In this document: piece after piece, positions 34,356-46,597 of the stretch
Layout: each line of letters starts with the position of its first letter
Position numbering within the stretch: the first letter of the stretch is position 1
Assembly: GCA_014904985.1 (NCBI GenBank)
Contig: MU129019.1
Span: 91,693-155,692 of the forward strand
Source: Hydnum rufescens UP504
Lineage: Eukaryota > Basidiomycota > Agaricomycetes > Cantharellales > Hydnaceae
Reading direction: 5' to 3'
DNA: 64,000 nucleotides
Made by a program: the position numbers and the translations under genes
Notes under the pieces: model-generated
Databases searched by the model: none
What the model saw: only the letters and a program-made list of their open reading frames with translations
Told to the model about the DNA's origin: nothing

Positions 34356-37118
34356 ATGAGTTCCGCCCCAGCTGTAGTCCGAAAACGGGTGGGTCTGAGC
34401 CAGGTCTCCTTGATCTTCGCGTGCGTCTTCATCTTTACTCATATTACCTCAAACTGAACATTTGTTTTTCGATCTCAGGTGCGGCACTGCTCTATTCTCT
34501 GATGGTATGCACCTTTTCTCTGGCAGCTTTTTCACCTTTTTGATTTTCGGGTGCCTTACAGGATATGCCAATGGAGGTGGGGACAATGACCCCTAACTGT
34601 CGCAATTATCAGTGCTGATCCGCGATCCTTTGCAGTCATCGGGGACGTCAATACTCGTATGAGTCGTTGACAACCCCACGATCAAACATGTACACTAATC
34701 CGGATATGTTCTTGCAGTGCTTAAACGTATATACCCTGAACAGTTTGCGCGCCACGGCACCTATAGTCGAACCCTGTCCAGTTTGACATTCGCTGGTACA
34801 GTAGTGGGTATGCTTGTCTTTGGGTATCTCAGTGACAAAATTGGGCGTAAATTCGGAATGGTGCGTCGCCCACCGTCGTATGGGAACGAATTTTTATGAT
34901 ATCTCAATTCACCCATTCAGATGGCAGCCACCGGCATTGTCGCCTTATTCTCCGGACTTTCCGCCGCATCTTATGGAGCCCACAATTCCTTCAGTGGTCT
35001 CATTGCCTCCCTCTCTGCCTATCGTTTCCTCCTTGGTATCGGGGTAAGCAGATGCCGTTTCTCCTGCTTACTTTAGCATCACCTTTCCCTATTCGGTCAG
35101 GTGGGCGCAGAGTATCCTTGCGGAAGTATGCAGGTTTGGATCTTCCACTTGGCTATCACTGATGATGTCTCGTAATAGGTGTCGCTGCTTCCGAACAGTC
35201 GGAAGGGGAAGGAATTGCCAAAAATGCTCAAAATCGATGGTTTGCGCTGGCTACCAGTGCGTACAATCTATTGCATACTGTTTATAGCACTCACTACCAT
35301 ACATTCAATTATGCAGACGCCATGATTGACTTTGGTTTCGTTATATCTTCATTTGTTCCTCTCGTTTTGCTTTGGATGTAGGTTCCCTATAAGGCTGCTG
35401 AGCTCTGGGGCTGAAATTCTGTATCTAGTTTCGGAATGAATCACCTTCGTGCCGTCTGGCGAATCTCTCTTGGGTGCTTACTCTTATTTCATCCGATTCC
35501 GTGTTCCTGACATCATGTCGACATGGTCAGCCTAGGTGTAGTGCCAGCAGCAGCAGTGTTCATCTGGCGACTCAGAATGGCGGAACCAGAGCGATTCCAG
35601 AAGGACTCCATGAAACACGTCACAATCCCCTATTGGCTAGTCTTTAGGCGCTATTGGCCCAGTTTGCTTGCTATCTGTGCCGCTTGGTTCATTTATGACT
35701 TCATAACGTATCCCGTTCGTTGTCTCTTATATAATTCACATTCCCTATTGAATCCGACTTGGATCGTCATAGTTTGGTATTTACTCGTCAACCGTTGTAG
35801 ACAGCATCATCGGCGACAACAGCACGCTCTATATTGTTTTCGGATGGAACGTTGTTATCAAGTGAGCCCGCCTGTTCTTCGTCGTGCGTCTCTCGCGTCT
35901 TTATGAGGTGCCTCTTCATAGTTTGTTTTATATGCCTGGAACTATCATCGGCGCCTTCATTGTTGATATGTTGGCCCGAAGAACACCATGGTAGGTCATG
36001 ATATTCCCGCCGCCGTCTCCTTGAAACTAAAGGTCGCCATCAGATCATCGGCTTAGTCTGTCAAGTAAGCTTAAGATCAGGATCGCCAGTTGTGAATAGC
36101 TCACCAGAAGATCCATCCTTGCACAGGCCGTCATTGGCTTCATTATGTCTGCATGTTACAAGCAACTCCAGAAGCACATCGCTGCTTTCGCAGGTACGAT
36201 CCCCTTTTGGCCTAGCCATCGTAGGCGCCTCTGAGGGTGAATTTCTTTCACAGTCCTCTACGGTGTCTTCTTGTCGTTTGGTGAGCTTGGACCTGGCAAT
36301 TGCTTAGGTCTTCTTGCTGCCAAAACTGGGCCGACTGCAACGCGAGGACATTTCTACGGTATGGGATTGCCACTTCGTGTTAACGAGTGAACACCGCCAC
36401 TTATCCTCGTCTCGGCATTAGGGCTCGCCGCTGCGGTTGGCAAGATCGGCGCTTTCGTTGGGTACGTGATAAATTCCTTGCTGTTTCGATGGACGCTAAT
36501 GATTGCTTTCTCCAGTACCTGGGGTAGATAACCCGTAGAATTATGGGGGACTGCGTAACTGATCGAACTTGTTGTATAGCATTCCCTCCCCTGATCACAG
36601 GTGGGTACATTCTGAGTACCCAAGTGTTAGGTTGGATCTTGGATCTAATGCGTTGGTTTCAAAGCATTCTCAAGGCATGGTACTGATCCATCACGTGGAG
36701 ACACTGGCCCTTTCTGGGTAGGAAGTGGTGAGTAGAAATCTTATTTGTTGTGGATGTCACTTGGTGCTGAGTCTCGTCCTGCTGAATGCAGGTTTGGCTG
36801 TTCTCAGCGCTCTGATTACATTCTTCTTCGTCCGCCCGCTTACCACTGATGGTATGGCCACCGAGGATATTGCGGTGCGTATCATTGGTCGTTGTGTTTC
36901 CGGATTTCCTCACCTGTGTTATGAGAATAGTTCCGCGAGTATCTCGAGGCCAATGGATGGGACACCTCCCAAATGGGTGCGCGATTGTTGCTTTCTTTCA
37001 TCCTTTGGGTGTCGATTTTATTGAAATTACTATCCCTCCCTTAATAGGTCTTACTGCTGAAGAGCGTAGTGCAGAAATTGTTTCCATTTCTTCAGATGAG
37101 AATGAGAAGAAGGTTTGA
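34356..37118 (+). CDS. MFS transporter, Git1-like glycerophosphodiester/phosphate permease
   Basis: A plasma-membrane major facilitator; the Git1 group imports glycerophosphoinositol or glycerophosphocholine. I can trace 23 exons: 34356-34420, 34479-34504, 34562-34576, 34636-34656, 34718-34860, 34921-35043, 35101-35125, 35179-35256, 35317-35377, 35429-35473, 35531-35714, 35773-35861, 35922-35990, 36044-36064, 36127-36193, 36254-36358, 36422-36461, 36516-36523, 36580-36600, 36665-36727, 36792-36874, 36931-36976, 37048-37118. Motifs: [14 protein letters not shown] (MFS loop 2-3), [55 protein letters not shown]. The tail is [11 protein letters not shown]...EKKV. The total is 1469 bases, one short of 490 codons: in exon 13 VDMLGPKNTM needs one more G at about 35973. 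Either a sequencing error or a frameshift that kills the gene. Confidence 0.88.
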
Positions 37119-38435
37119 AGATGGGCATGAATATTATGATTTTTTTTGTATGAGTGGATGTCCTTTTTACTTTCTTTTGGTCTATTTGGGCGCTAAACAG
37201 TATTTAGTGCTACGATACGATATGTACTAACGACGCGACTGTGGGCTCAGATACAGTATTAGTTGGCTCCCTTGATAGCTTCAAATACACAAGCTTTGTG
37301 AAACGATTTATCCATAGGTAGCGAGTCTGAAACTTGCATATTGGGCGAGATACGATGAAAATCCGATGACACACCTAACCGCGATCAGCTCCGAAGATAG
37401 CGGAAGGGTATCAATAATTCCCGGGGAGGTAGTAACCGCCTCCCGATATCTAGACAATTCAGTCAAAAGACCTGTGCACCCCATGATCAAGTTTACGCTC
37501 AAAACAGGAGCATATTTCCGTAAAACTTCTGGAATAACGTCGCTGCGAACCAGCAGCGGTGTGTTCGGAATCAGGTTGCCTGAAACGCCAGGCGCTTGTA
37601 TTGTGTCTTAACTGTGTTTGTCATCTCCACTGGACCGCGCGGCGCATAAGCAATATCTCGTTCTGGGAATCTTTGCCTCATCGTCCTGCATCAGTAGTCC
37701 ATATACTCACGGAGCAATTCACCCATCCATTTTCTAGTAAACGTGTATTTTAGTTTCCAGGAATGGGCACCTGAATGGGACAGTATCCCGATACTCAGAA
37801 TAATGACATGTTAGGGTAATGGAACACAGTAAAGGGGGAGAAATAATGAGGGAATACTGTAGGACAAGGGACTCGCGGCTTGGGACACATTGTATTATCT
37901 CTACTACCGTACAGCAAACGCCATGAGAAGACGTCAAATATCACTGAAATTCCTCAGATATCAGTGTTCTAGCCACGGGCGAGTCTGTTGTTCTCGAAAG
38001 CCCATCATTCGGATCCTGTATGTTCGGAAACACGGGTCTCGTTTGGTGTGAGGTACACCGAGTGGGGGTGATCTCTGATATGGAATGCCTGGGTTCCGGG
38101 GCGGCGAGAGTGTGTGTCTGTTTCGTCTCGGCCGGAGGGATCTGATACCCAAAGGAGAAGGACAGAAGTACTCGGCGAGAGGGGAAACGACAGTTTGAAC
38201 GAAGGAACGAATAGTCCACAATGAGACGTGTCAACGACACAGGCTTTAGAGCATAGATCCGACGTCGCCGTAGCATAAAACCACGTGTACACTTTACCCT
38301 CCATGTTTGATGTTCTCAAGCTTCTGGTGTATTTTGCCCCGGGTATTGCCGGCTGCTGAAACGTGAACTGAGGACTTGAGCGCTGCAAAAAGGCAGCGGT
38401 GCGGGCGCTTCGAGTGCCTCTCATTCTAACTATCC
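37119..38435. other. Intergenic, no gene seen
   Basis: Spacer between the transporter end and the kinase start, both on the plus strand. Minus-strand frames at 37941-38652 overlap the kinase 5' end and have no family features. Pyrimidine-rich promoter-like DNA precedes 38436. Confidence 0.5.
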
Positions 38436-40742
38436 ATGGCTGCTCAACTGCAGCCAATTCAACCAGGTGCCCAGGGTTCGGTGGCCATAGTTGGCAATCA
38501 CTATCAGGTCCAAAATTGATTATTGTGTTTCCTACATGCGCCCGTCTGATACGTTTCGTTCTGTCACTGTGCTTTTTAGGTGGGCAAGAAGATTGGAGAG
38601 GGGAGCTTTGGAGTCGTCTTCGAGGGTGTGTGCCTTTCTCGTCGATGCTCACATGTCGTATTCACCCCAGGCACGTAGGGACAAACCTCCTAAACGGTCA
38701 CATCATCGCCATCAAATTTGTGCGTGTATTCCTCCTCAGGCCACGTCGTCGATCCTATCCCAAACTCAACCATTTCCGTTGTGACGACCCAGGAGCCCCG
38801 CAAGTCGGACGCTCCTCAACTACGCGAAGAATACCGGTCCTATAGGATACTGCAGGGGGCACCTGGCATTCCCCAAGCCTATTACTATGGCACGGAGGGA
38901 CTACACAATGTCCTCTGCATCGACCTTCTCGGGCCCAATCTAGAAGATCTCTTCGATCTTGTAAGTCGAGACCCGTTATGGTCGCTTCGGGGGTTCAGCG
39001 ACCTAAGCCCTGCCTTCTTTGTGTAGTGTGGTCGAAAGTTTAGCATCAAAACCGTCGCTATGCTCGCCAAGCAAATGGTACGACCCCCAAGTAACGTCCT
39101 ATTGTTAGTAGTTGATCTACAAGTCTCCGGCAATAGATCGAACGTGTTCAAGGGATTCATGAGAAAAATCTCATCTACCGGTTAGTTCATCAGTCTCGCG
39201 CGCCATTCTGCCATTGCCTTACTTACGATTGTCGTCGATCAATGTAGGGACATCAAACCTGGTACATGCCTCACGATGTTCAACCTGCAGCTACCAACAG
39301 TACTAACTATGGTTTTTCTATAGATAACTTCCTCATCGGGTTACCTAATACTCGGACCTCTGACACGGTTTACATGGTCGATTTCGGGATGGCCAAATTC
39401 TGGCGAGATCCCCGGACTCGGCAACACATTCCGTACCGCGAACGCAAGAGTCTTAGCGGGACAGCACGATATATGAGTATCAATACGCATCTTGGTCGAG
39501 GTTGGTGCAGATCTCTGTGAATTGTGTGCAAGTTTTACCGTTCTTTCGACCCAGAACAATCGCGGCGCGATGATCTCGAAGGTCTTGGGCATGTATTCAT
39601 GTACTTCTTGCGTGGAAGTCTTCCTTGGCAAGGATTAAAGGCTGCCAATAATAAGCAAAAATACGAGCGCATAGGTGAGAAGAAGGGCAGTGTGCCAATA
39701 TCTGAACTTTGCGAAGGATGTCCAGGTAACTATCTTTTGAGTTCCCGATTTCCTTCCCACTCATTTGGATAACCCTCAGAGGAATTTGGCATTTATCTCA
39801 ACTATGTGCGGAAACTTGGCTTTGAGGAGACGCCCGATTACGAATTCTTGAAAGAGTTGTTCGTCAAAGTTCTGCGTGCCGCCGGCGAGACGGACGACGC
39901 CATGTTTGACTGGAAGCTGCTCAATAATGGCAAAGGCTGGGAAGCAAATTCGGTAAGCCCAACCACACTTTGTGTTTCGAATGTCTGCCTTAATGGTATG
40001 CCCAATAATATAGAAGCTTCCAGGCGGAAGCCTGGCCACACCATTAGGGCATCGAACACGAGAAGCCACTGCCCCGAGCCCCAGACCCCATCGCGCATCT
40101 GCCATGCCTGCGATTGCCGCAGCTGGTGCAACGGCCGCCATGACTCCTCCAATACCTGCGGCTCTCGCGCGTCACACTTCTAAGAGGGCGAAGCACAACT
40201 CGGCCAGCCCTCTAGTTGGCCTAACGAACTCTTCAAGCAATGGGGGAGGTCCTGGTTCTACTGGTCTTCTTGTTGGGACTGGGCGACCATCACGAGCGCT
40301 CTCGCCGCTGCAGACACAAACTCAGCCTGCCGGCGTTGCAGGCAGCCCTATGTTGCTAGCGTCATCATCGAATGCCGTGATGCCTACGTCAAATGCCGCC
40401 GCTACACAACAACAGCAGCAGCAGCAGCATCCCTATGCAGCAGCAGTAATGCGTCCTTCATCTGCTTATGCACGCAATCCCGGCACGTCTGGCCCAGGAG
40501 AAGGACCTTACGGGCCGACTTCAAGCCCTGTGAATGGCAACGGGTACGGTGGTGCTCCTGGCAACCGCAACTCCATTGGTATGGGCTCTCGTCAACCCAG
40601 TATGAACTATGGTAGTAACGGACGAGCCACACCAGGATATGGGCCGAACCAAATGCAACGAGGGTCGCCAGAGGAGCGCGAACTGCCTGCTACTCCTAAG
40701 GGAATAACGCTCTTGGATATCCTGCGGTGCAAGTGTGGATGA
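38436..40742 (+). CDS. Casein kinase 1, Yck-type (plasma membrane)
   Basis: Ser/Thr kinase of the CK1 family; Yck kinases act in nutrient sensing, endocytosis and morphogenesis at the plasma membrane. Eleven exons: 38436-38507, 38580-38625, 38679-38719, 38793-38960, 39027-39077, 39137-39180, 39248-39261, 39324-39500, 39555-39725, 39780-39952, 40014-40742 (561 aa). Glycine loop [14 protein letters not shown], catalytic Lys in [17 protein letters not shown], catalytic loop [26 protein letters not shown], and the CK1 signature [15 protein letters not shown]. The lobe ends with [10 protein letters not shown]. About 240 residues of Ser/Gly/Asn/Gln-rich tail follow, including a run of seven Gln, and the protein ends in ILRCKCG. 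The terminal Cys pair fits the palmitoylated end of Yck kinases, although the usual form is CC. Confidence 0.95.
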
Positions 40743-41894
40743 GGTGATTACGTTCTTGTAGGTGCCCAATCGCGTTTCGATTCTTGAGATTGTCTGATCG
40801 TTTTACAGGGACAGAGACGCTCCCTTAATCTATACCCCACGACAGCTATTCTCCTGGTCCATCTTTACCCTGATATTGGATCATACGCATCGACTGCTCT
40901 TTCCAATACACTTCATACAACTCCGCTTCTTTTGTTATACATACCATGGGCGAAGGGGAATGATCCGTTAGTATTTCACGCACAATCCGTATCTAAATTG
41001 GTTCATGTAATCGCGTCATTCGTTCTCGATAATTTCCTCATCTCTCCCATCCCTCCAACCAACTGCCAACGATCCTTTTACGACTTGTCTCAAGCCTTTT
41101 TGACCCTGCTCCTCGTACGTACGGAACCTTGATTCGCATCTGGAAGCGTAGTATCATTTGTGCGGCGCATGACAGGGCCAGCAAGTATTCTGGAATTCGA
41201 GAACATAGTTAGATGATCCTTGATGCGTCTCCACGGGAAGCAGAACTGCAGTTATAGTTGTGCTGCTTCCAGCGGCTTATTGGTGGATGTATTGTGCCTC
41301 ATCCGTTTTGGCGGGGGGTGCGAAGAGTACCAGTTTGGGAGTTAATTAGCCGTCTCTACTAGCGTGTTCGAACAGCGTTTTTTTTGGGGGGGGGCATCTC
41401 TGAGCTTGAGCTTATGTCGAATGATTCTCCTTTATCAGGGATCTGAGGCTCAAGATGAACTGGGTCGGGTTACTTTCAGGGGGGACGGGTATATATGAAT
41501 ATATGTGAACGCGAGGTAGCATGTGGGGTGACTCGAGTGTGTTCATCGATACGTATGTACGCAACTATTGTTCTCTTCCAACTTGTTCAGGGGGTGGCTT
41601 GCATGTCGAAGATTTCCTTTGTTCCTTGGTGTAACCTCAGAAAGGGGACATTCACCACCCCAGCACGGCCCAGATCCCAATCAAACAGTGAAGGAACTCC
41701 AAGTTCCCCATGGATGGGTTGTAGTGCGAATATGGAACGTGAAGAAGCAAAGGGGCCGGATCTTTTCAAATCTCATATAATTGTGATTGGAGTGAGTGGT
41801 ACAGAGAACAATTGCGGCTACAAAGCTCCACTGATTTCAGCAAGTGTATTGGGGGGAGTGAGAAGAAGGCATAGAAAAGATAAATCCATCAAAT
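40743..41894. other. Convergent 3' spacer, no gene seen
   Basis: Lies between the 3' ends of the kinase (+) and cyclophilin (-). A run of ten G near 41385 and short frames only; the frame at 41495-41917 overlaps the cyclophilin 3' exon and is not convincing. Confidence 0.5.
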
Positions 41895-42700
41895 TTACAA
41901 CTGGCCGGCCGCAGTAATGGTGACGGGTTTGGCAGGCACGTCACGCCCTTTGCTGGGATTAATTTCAATTTTCTTGACTGCGAAATTGGCAGTCTTGGTC
42001 AGAGGACGGCAAGGTCAGGTAGAAGGCTAGGTACGTACCGACGTCGAGGCCCTCGACAACTTCGCCAAAGACGGTGTGTTTACCGTTCAAGTGAGGGGTC
42101 CTACAATGGTAAAATTAGGGCTAGAGTATGGATTGTTATCGATTACACATACTCGACAAAGGTAATGAAGAATTGGGAACCTTGGGGAGGACATTATCAG
42201 TGCTAGGCGAATATAGCATCCTTGCATTTCATACCGTTTGTGTTAGGCCCAGCGTTGGCCATGGAGAGCAGGCCGGGTTTGGTGTGCTTGACGTTGAAGT
42301 TCTCGTCAGGGAATTTGAGACCGTAAATTGATTCACCTGATGGGATTTCAGAAAGATCTAGGGCGAGTGATCATGTGAAAAAGTGACAGGCCAAATACCT
42401 CCTGTGCCATTTCCAGCAGTGAAATCACCACCCTGAGCCATGAAGCCTGGAATGACGCGGTGGAAGGCGGAGCCAGCGTAAGTGAGATGCTTCCCGTTCC
42501 TCCCGACGCCTTTTTCGCCTGTGCAGAGGGCTCGGAAGTTTTCAACGGTTTTTGGGACAACGTCACTGTAGAGGGAGAAAACGATACGCCCAGTCTACTG
42601 CAAATCAGCACCTGGATGCACCAGGGCGGGAATGAGGAAGACCCACGGGAGTACCACCGATGGAGATGTCGAAGTAAACTCTGGGGCGAGAAGCAGCCAT
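41895..42700 (-). CDS. Cyclophilin-type peptidyl-prolyl cis-trans isomerase
   Basis: Isomerises Xaa-Pro bonds and is the cyclosporin A receptor type. Six exons: 42700-42647, 42594-42399, 42336-42235, 42180-42153, 42100-42039, 41977-41895 (174 aa). It reads [33 protein letters not shown], the active-site block [55 protein letters not shown], and [19 protein letters not shown]. The catalytic Arg in AFHRVIP and the Trp/His-site residues are as in cytosolic cyclophilins, except that the position equivalent to the drug-contact Trp is His (PHLNGKH), common in fungal forms. The C-terminal stretch [18 protein letters not shown] is somewhat longer than usual. No targeting peptide, so probably cytosolic or nuclear. 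Confidence 0.96.
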
Positions 42701-43354
42701 TGATTGTCGTTGTGTTGTGTTCGGAGAGAAACAGAGGAGAGCGCTTGATCTTATATGAGTTACGATTATTCGATCTCGGCAATACCCGCTTATTCCCGCT
42801 CTAATCATATGAGGGCCTGAATTTACGGGTCCACGTCTAATTCAGGGCGATAAGAAAAAGTTAGGTAACGGCATCGCCTAGAACGATATTATGAACACGT
42901 AAACGTTGCGATCTCGCCAAAGCCACTGGGCGCGCCTCGTTGCCTTAAAGGCAAAGAAATCGCTGCGGTCGAACGGTGTCGGATGGATGGAGGTGCGGAA
43001 GGCAGGGTACCTGTATTTTCTATTCGCCGGAGATTTACTCCCATGGGAGACCGTGTCCCGAGTTGAGTTGACCAAAAGACATTGACTCTTTTCGGCTCGA
43101 GTGATTCCAGAGGGTTGCCTAGAACCACTAGGAAGGGACGGGTCACATTCTACGTGATTAAAGAAGCGTAACCATGTGCTGTAGGACTGCACTATTACAG
43201 TATTGGCAGGCGCTCAAAGGGCTGAGTCCTGGTTCTCCAAATCCGGGAAATCGCTCAACCCAAACGAAGAAGGTATTTGCCTATAGGCTCAAAAAAAACC
43301 TTGACTCCCAATTAGTACATCTGGTTCACCATCAAGGATAAATGAATTGATATC
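42701..43354. other. Intergenic, no gene seen
   Basis: Promoter side of cyclophilin. Short frames only. The segmental duplication begins near its right end. Confidence 0.5.
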
Positions 43355-43583
43355 AGAACTAGGTTACAACAGAGCCAACAGGCATACAAATGGTGTACTT
43401 GATATCAGAGAACGGTGCTTGCTGGATGAGTTCCATGGTGAGATGCAGCATTGGACCAAAAGCTTCGGAGATTGTTTCAGATGAGGATATTGGAAGGCCC
43501 TGCTGCTCGGTGCGAAATAGAAAGTATATCTTAGATGTAGATCAAATGCAAGGAACACTGCAGACCTCACCCTCCTGTATGCT

Positions 43584-44886
43584 TCAGTGGGCCGGCCACC
43601 AGTCGCCGAAGAGGATACCGCGAACAGGGCTCCACGTGATAACTTTTTGAGTAGGGAGTCCCTTCTTCACCCATACATCCGCCCACCACCTCGTATTCCA
43701 CGCCAGAAATCCCCAAGCGAAGGCTCTTCTCCATCCCGAGCCTATCCCCGAATGCGCGATACATGCGTCAATCGCAAGACCGACCGGTTGGATAAGGAAA
43801 AAGCCCATGATGGACCAGTCCCAGAAATAACGATGAGGATGAGCTGGGTCCGCTGGGTACCGATGCATAATAATAATATGCAACAGCGTGGTCATGACAA
43901 AGGTCAGCGTGACCCTCAATGGGCGGATTATTCCTTTGAACCTTTGGGTGGTGTCGGCGGAAAAGAAGAGGGAGAGTAAACTGTCACCGAGATATGTGAA
44001 GCTTCGACGAAATATGTGATGCCAGCGATTGCTCCAGAAATCCTGGAGCGAGGTGGTAAGGAGGGGCTCCCCGAAAAAGGGCGGCCAGGAGGAAGGACTT
44101 GTCAAGCCGGAGGCGACAAAAAAAATGGACAGCAAATCATAGACCGACACCATCCCACAGCAAATAAGCGGGCCCATTGCGAGGCCACAAAAGATTTGGT
44201 CCCAGAATGGTAACGCGCGCGAGACGGGCTCGTTCAGCGTTGCCTTGAATGGCACCTGTTTAATATAGGTATCAATCCCGTCCATGAGAAGTCGGTACGC
44301 GGCGAAGTGGATGATAGTACGCATGAGGAATACTGCACGCGTTGGTGGCCGAAAATTCACCACCCGGGATGGCGCAAAATCCCACCGACGACGTCTCATC
44401 CAGCTGGAACCAGTAATGGATGCTGAAAGGTCCAGAGCGTATACGATACGTCCGATTGTATCTTGAGGGAGTGGGAGGACGTTTCCAGTGGGAAGTGATA
44501 CCCACTTCGGAGGGGTGTCATTCATAATCATAAACAATTGCATGATGACATAGCAAGGAATCATAGACAGCCATGGATAAACCTTGCGGGGAGTAGAGCA
44601 ATGCTTAGACACGGGCGATCAGGAAAAGTTTGACACGCACGTGAATAGATACCAGCGGGTCATGGTCAAGGTAATGCCCATAGCCAAAATCCCAAAGCGC
44701 CCAGAGGGTCAAGGCAAGCAGGAAGAAGCGGACGAACCATGGCCATCCCCTGCCGGGGAAAGTATGAGTGAAAATACAAGCAGTATAGAGAAACCAGATG
44801 AGGGCGAATCGAGGGAGAAGGGTCCGGACTAGGTCGGGAGGCGCAGCACGGAGGCCGCCGATATTGGGTTCACTCCTTGCCTTCAT
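43584..44886 (-). CDS. Wax-synthase-like membrane O-acyltransferase, copy 1 (intact)
   Basis: A polytopic membrane enzyme of the wax synthase / MBOAT_2-like group, which esterify alcohols or hydroxylated metabolites with acyl-CoA; the actual substrate is unknown. Two exons: 44886-44641 and 44582-43584 (414 aa from this ATG). The signature SLQDFWSNRWHHIFRRSF with its catalytic-type His pair is at about residue 245, preceded by hydrophobic helices (for example LVRTLLPRFALIWFLYTACI) and followed by RVTLTFVMTTLLHIIIMHRY, SIMGFFLIQPVGLAIDA and GILFGDWWPAH. RRRRWDFAPSR corresponds to the conserved cytosolic loop. The start is uncertain because the frame is open further upstream without an ATG; an extra first exon is possible. 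Copy 2 at 47.3-48.6 kb is broken. Confidence 0.82.
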
Positions 44887-45111
44887 ATCCAGGCTAGATG
44901 CTTTCTTCGCCACGCCATTGAAGAACTTGTTGAAGAGGTTTATAGCTGAGTGTGAGGGAATCCACTCATATTCAGATTTCTAGACTAGGAACGTGGACAA
45001 AGCGGCGCTTCGCAAGGTGCCCGAGCAGGGCAAGATTGATCTCCCGGAGCAAGAGATGCAAAAAGAAAAATAGATTACTAGTGCATGAGATCTCGTATAG
45101 CGCATCATTAT

Positions 45112-45845
45112 TTATGGAATGTGTATGCTCTGCACGACTCCCGAATACCCGAACGACCGCAGTACCCTGATGCTCGGCATCATCCTCGTCCGCCTGCCTA
45201 TCCGTGTTGGAATCATAATCAAGCCATTTACCTCCCGCCCGGTGTGGTTATAGACGATATCAGTAAAGCCATGTATTAAGCCCCGACGATCCCCATTCTT
45301 TTCCATATCGAGCGCCACCCGTAGGCGCTCTTCGACTCCCGCACCTCGTTTAGTTTTAGACCCTCCACGCGCAATGACGATTTGCGGCACCAATGCCAAC
45401 AGAGGAAGGAGGCAGGTTTCAGGATCTCGGTCGTCCAAGGTGGGCGGTTGGATCTAAAGGAGCGAAGGAAAAACAATTACAAAGTGTGTAGTAAGGGTAG
45501 AAACAGAACGGCTACTCACTCGTTCGAGCCCCATAACGTCTTACATAGAAGGCACTAAGAGCAGGGTCAATGACTATCACAGAAGGAAAGTGGAACCAAG
45601 CACATGTACCCGGAAGAACGAGTTGCCATCCACTAGTAAAGAGATCAGAAGGGTAGCCCTGTAGACGAAACACGGTCAAGCTATAATAACTAGATGTTCC
45701 TTGGGAGAGAATCTTACCCACTAGGGAAAGCCTATCGATCAGGCGAACGAATTAGGGGTCTGGTTCTCCTCACGCCCAACGAAGCAACTTACTCTGTGCG
45801 TATCTGTGGAGTGTGGACGGTACCACGTCTGATTCTTTACGAATT
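45112..45845 (-). pseudogene. 5'-truncated, frameshifted copy of the polytopic membrane-protein gene
   Basis: Corresponds to exons 7-11 of the gene at 48862-51346. It starts inside exon 7 (NQTWYRPHSTDTHR) at the duplication breakpoint and therefore lacks promoter and N-terminus. An extra T (CTCTGTTGGC versus CTCTGTGGC in the intact copy) shifts the frame within PASFLCGIG, although the downstream sequence still resembles ARGGSKTKRR...LRVAL in the other frame. It also ends with a different, shorter C-terminus. It keeps a normal GT donor (AACGA/GTGAGT) where the intact copy has GC. Confidence 0.85.
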
Positions 45846-45976
45846 GTCTTCACACAGAAAGTGACCGAAGATAGCATAAATGCAATGGCCCCTGATACTG
45901 TCCATTTGTTTACCTGATACCTAGGCACAATCAATTAGCTTCAAACGAGAGGTACGGACTATCCTTTGCGGACCAG

Positions 45977-46597
45977 TCAACACTGATTATAACAAATAAG
46001 CCACAGGGGCGAGGGAGGCGAAGCACTGACACTGTTGACCGCTGCCCTAGGCTCATCACCGCCACCTCTCCAGTGCTGGAACTGGTCATATTCTCCGGGC
46101 CTGGGAAGGATACGCTGAAGTACGGGAATGCTTGGTGCATATGGGAATAGTTTAGTGGGTCTGCAATTCGATTTGCCAGTGGCAACAACGTTGGTCGTCC
46201 AAAAAATTCGGGACAAAATAGAGCAGTCCAAGCTAGCGAGTCATGGGGCTTGAGGAGACTGGGGTTGCGTTTCCCCACACACCCCACACATCAGACAGTG
46301 TACGATGAATGGCTCGGTACTGATTCCAACCCGCCACTCGACAGCAGGCAGATTCAGGCCTATAAACTCAACGCCGTGCTCGGTATTTACAGACTCGAAA
46401 AGGGCATGACTGACAAGGAATTTGTGAGCGGTAGCATCAAGAGCGTGGTCGAACATGGCAATTACGAAGACATGAATATATGCATTCCGAATCTCGGGAG
46501 CTTCGGTAAATGCTGGGGGGACTGCATCCAGCTCCTGCACAGCTTCAAGAACATTGAAACCATCATTTCCATAGATATCATCGCTCTCGATGAACAA
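45977..46597 (-). pseudogene. CACTA/Tnp2-type transposon protein fragment
   Basis: Reading on the minus strand: VPPAFTEAPEIRNAYIHVFV, LNLPAVEWRVGISTEPFI and the Cys pair HCLMCGVCG, then in a shifted frame PTKLFPYAPSIPVLQRILPR and GEYDQFQHWRGGGDEP. This order (RNAYI, a pre-LGV segment, a zinc pair, P-K-PY-P, RPG, HWR) is the N-terminal region that precedes the Tnp2 transposase in basidiomycete CACTA-like elements, recalled from family pattern only. The transposase core is absent. It lies exactly between the two duplication copies. 46598-47077 has no gene. Confidence 0.65.

Larger units (their letters stand above)
43355..45845 (-). repeat. Segmental duplication, copy 1
   Basis: About 2.5 kb matching 47078-49590 in direct orientation, including non-coding 3' flank, the wax-synthase-like gene, the spacer and the 3' exons of the adjacent membrane-protein gene. 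The match ends inside an exon near 45845 (the GAATT next to the NQTWYRPHSTDTHR-coding bases). Divergence is roughly 10-15 percent by eye with scattered indels, so the event is not recent. Confidence 0.9.

Noticed and set aside
38005..38652. 215-codon minus-strand frame overlapping the kinase start
   Set aside because: Antisense to a well-supported kinase exon, no family features, low-complexity basic composition.
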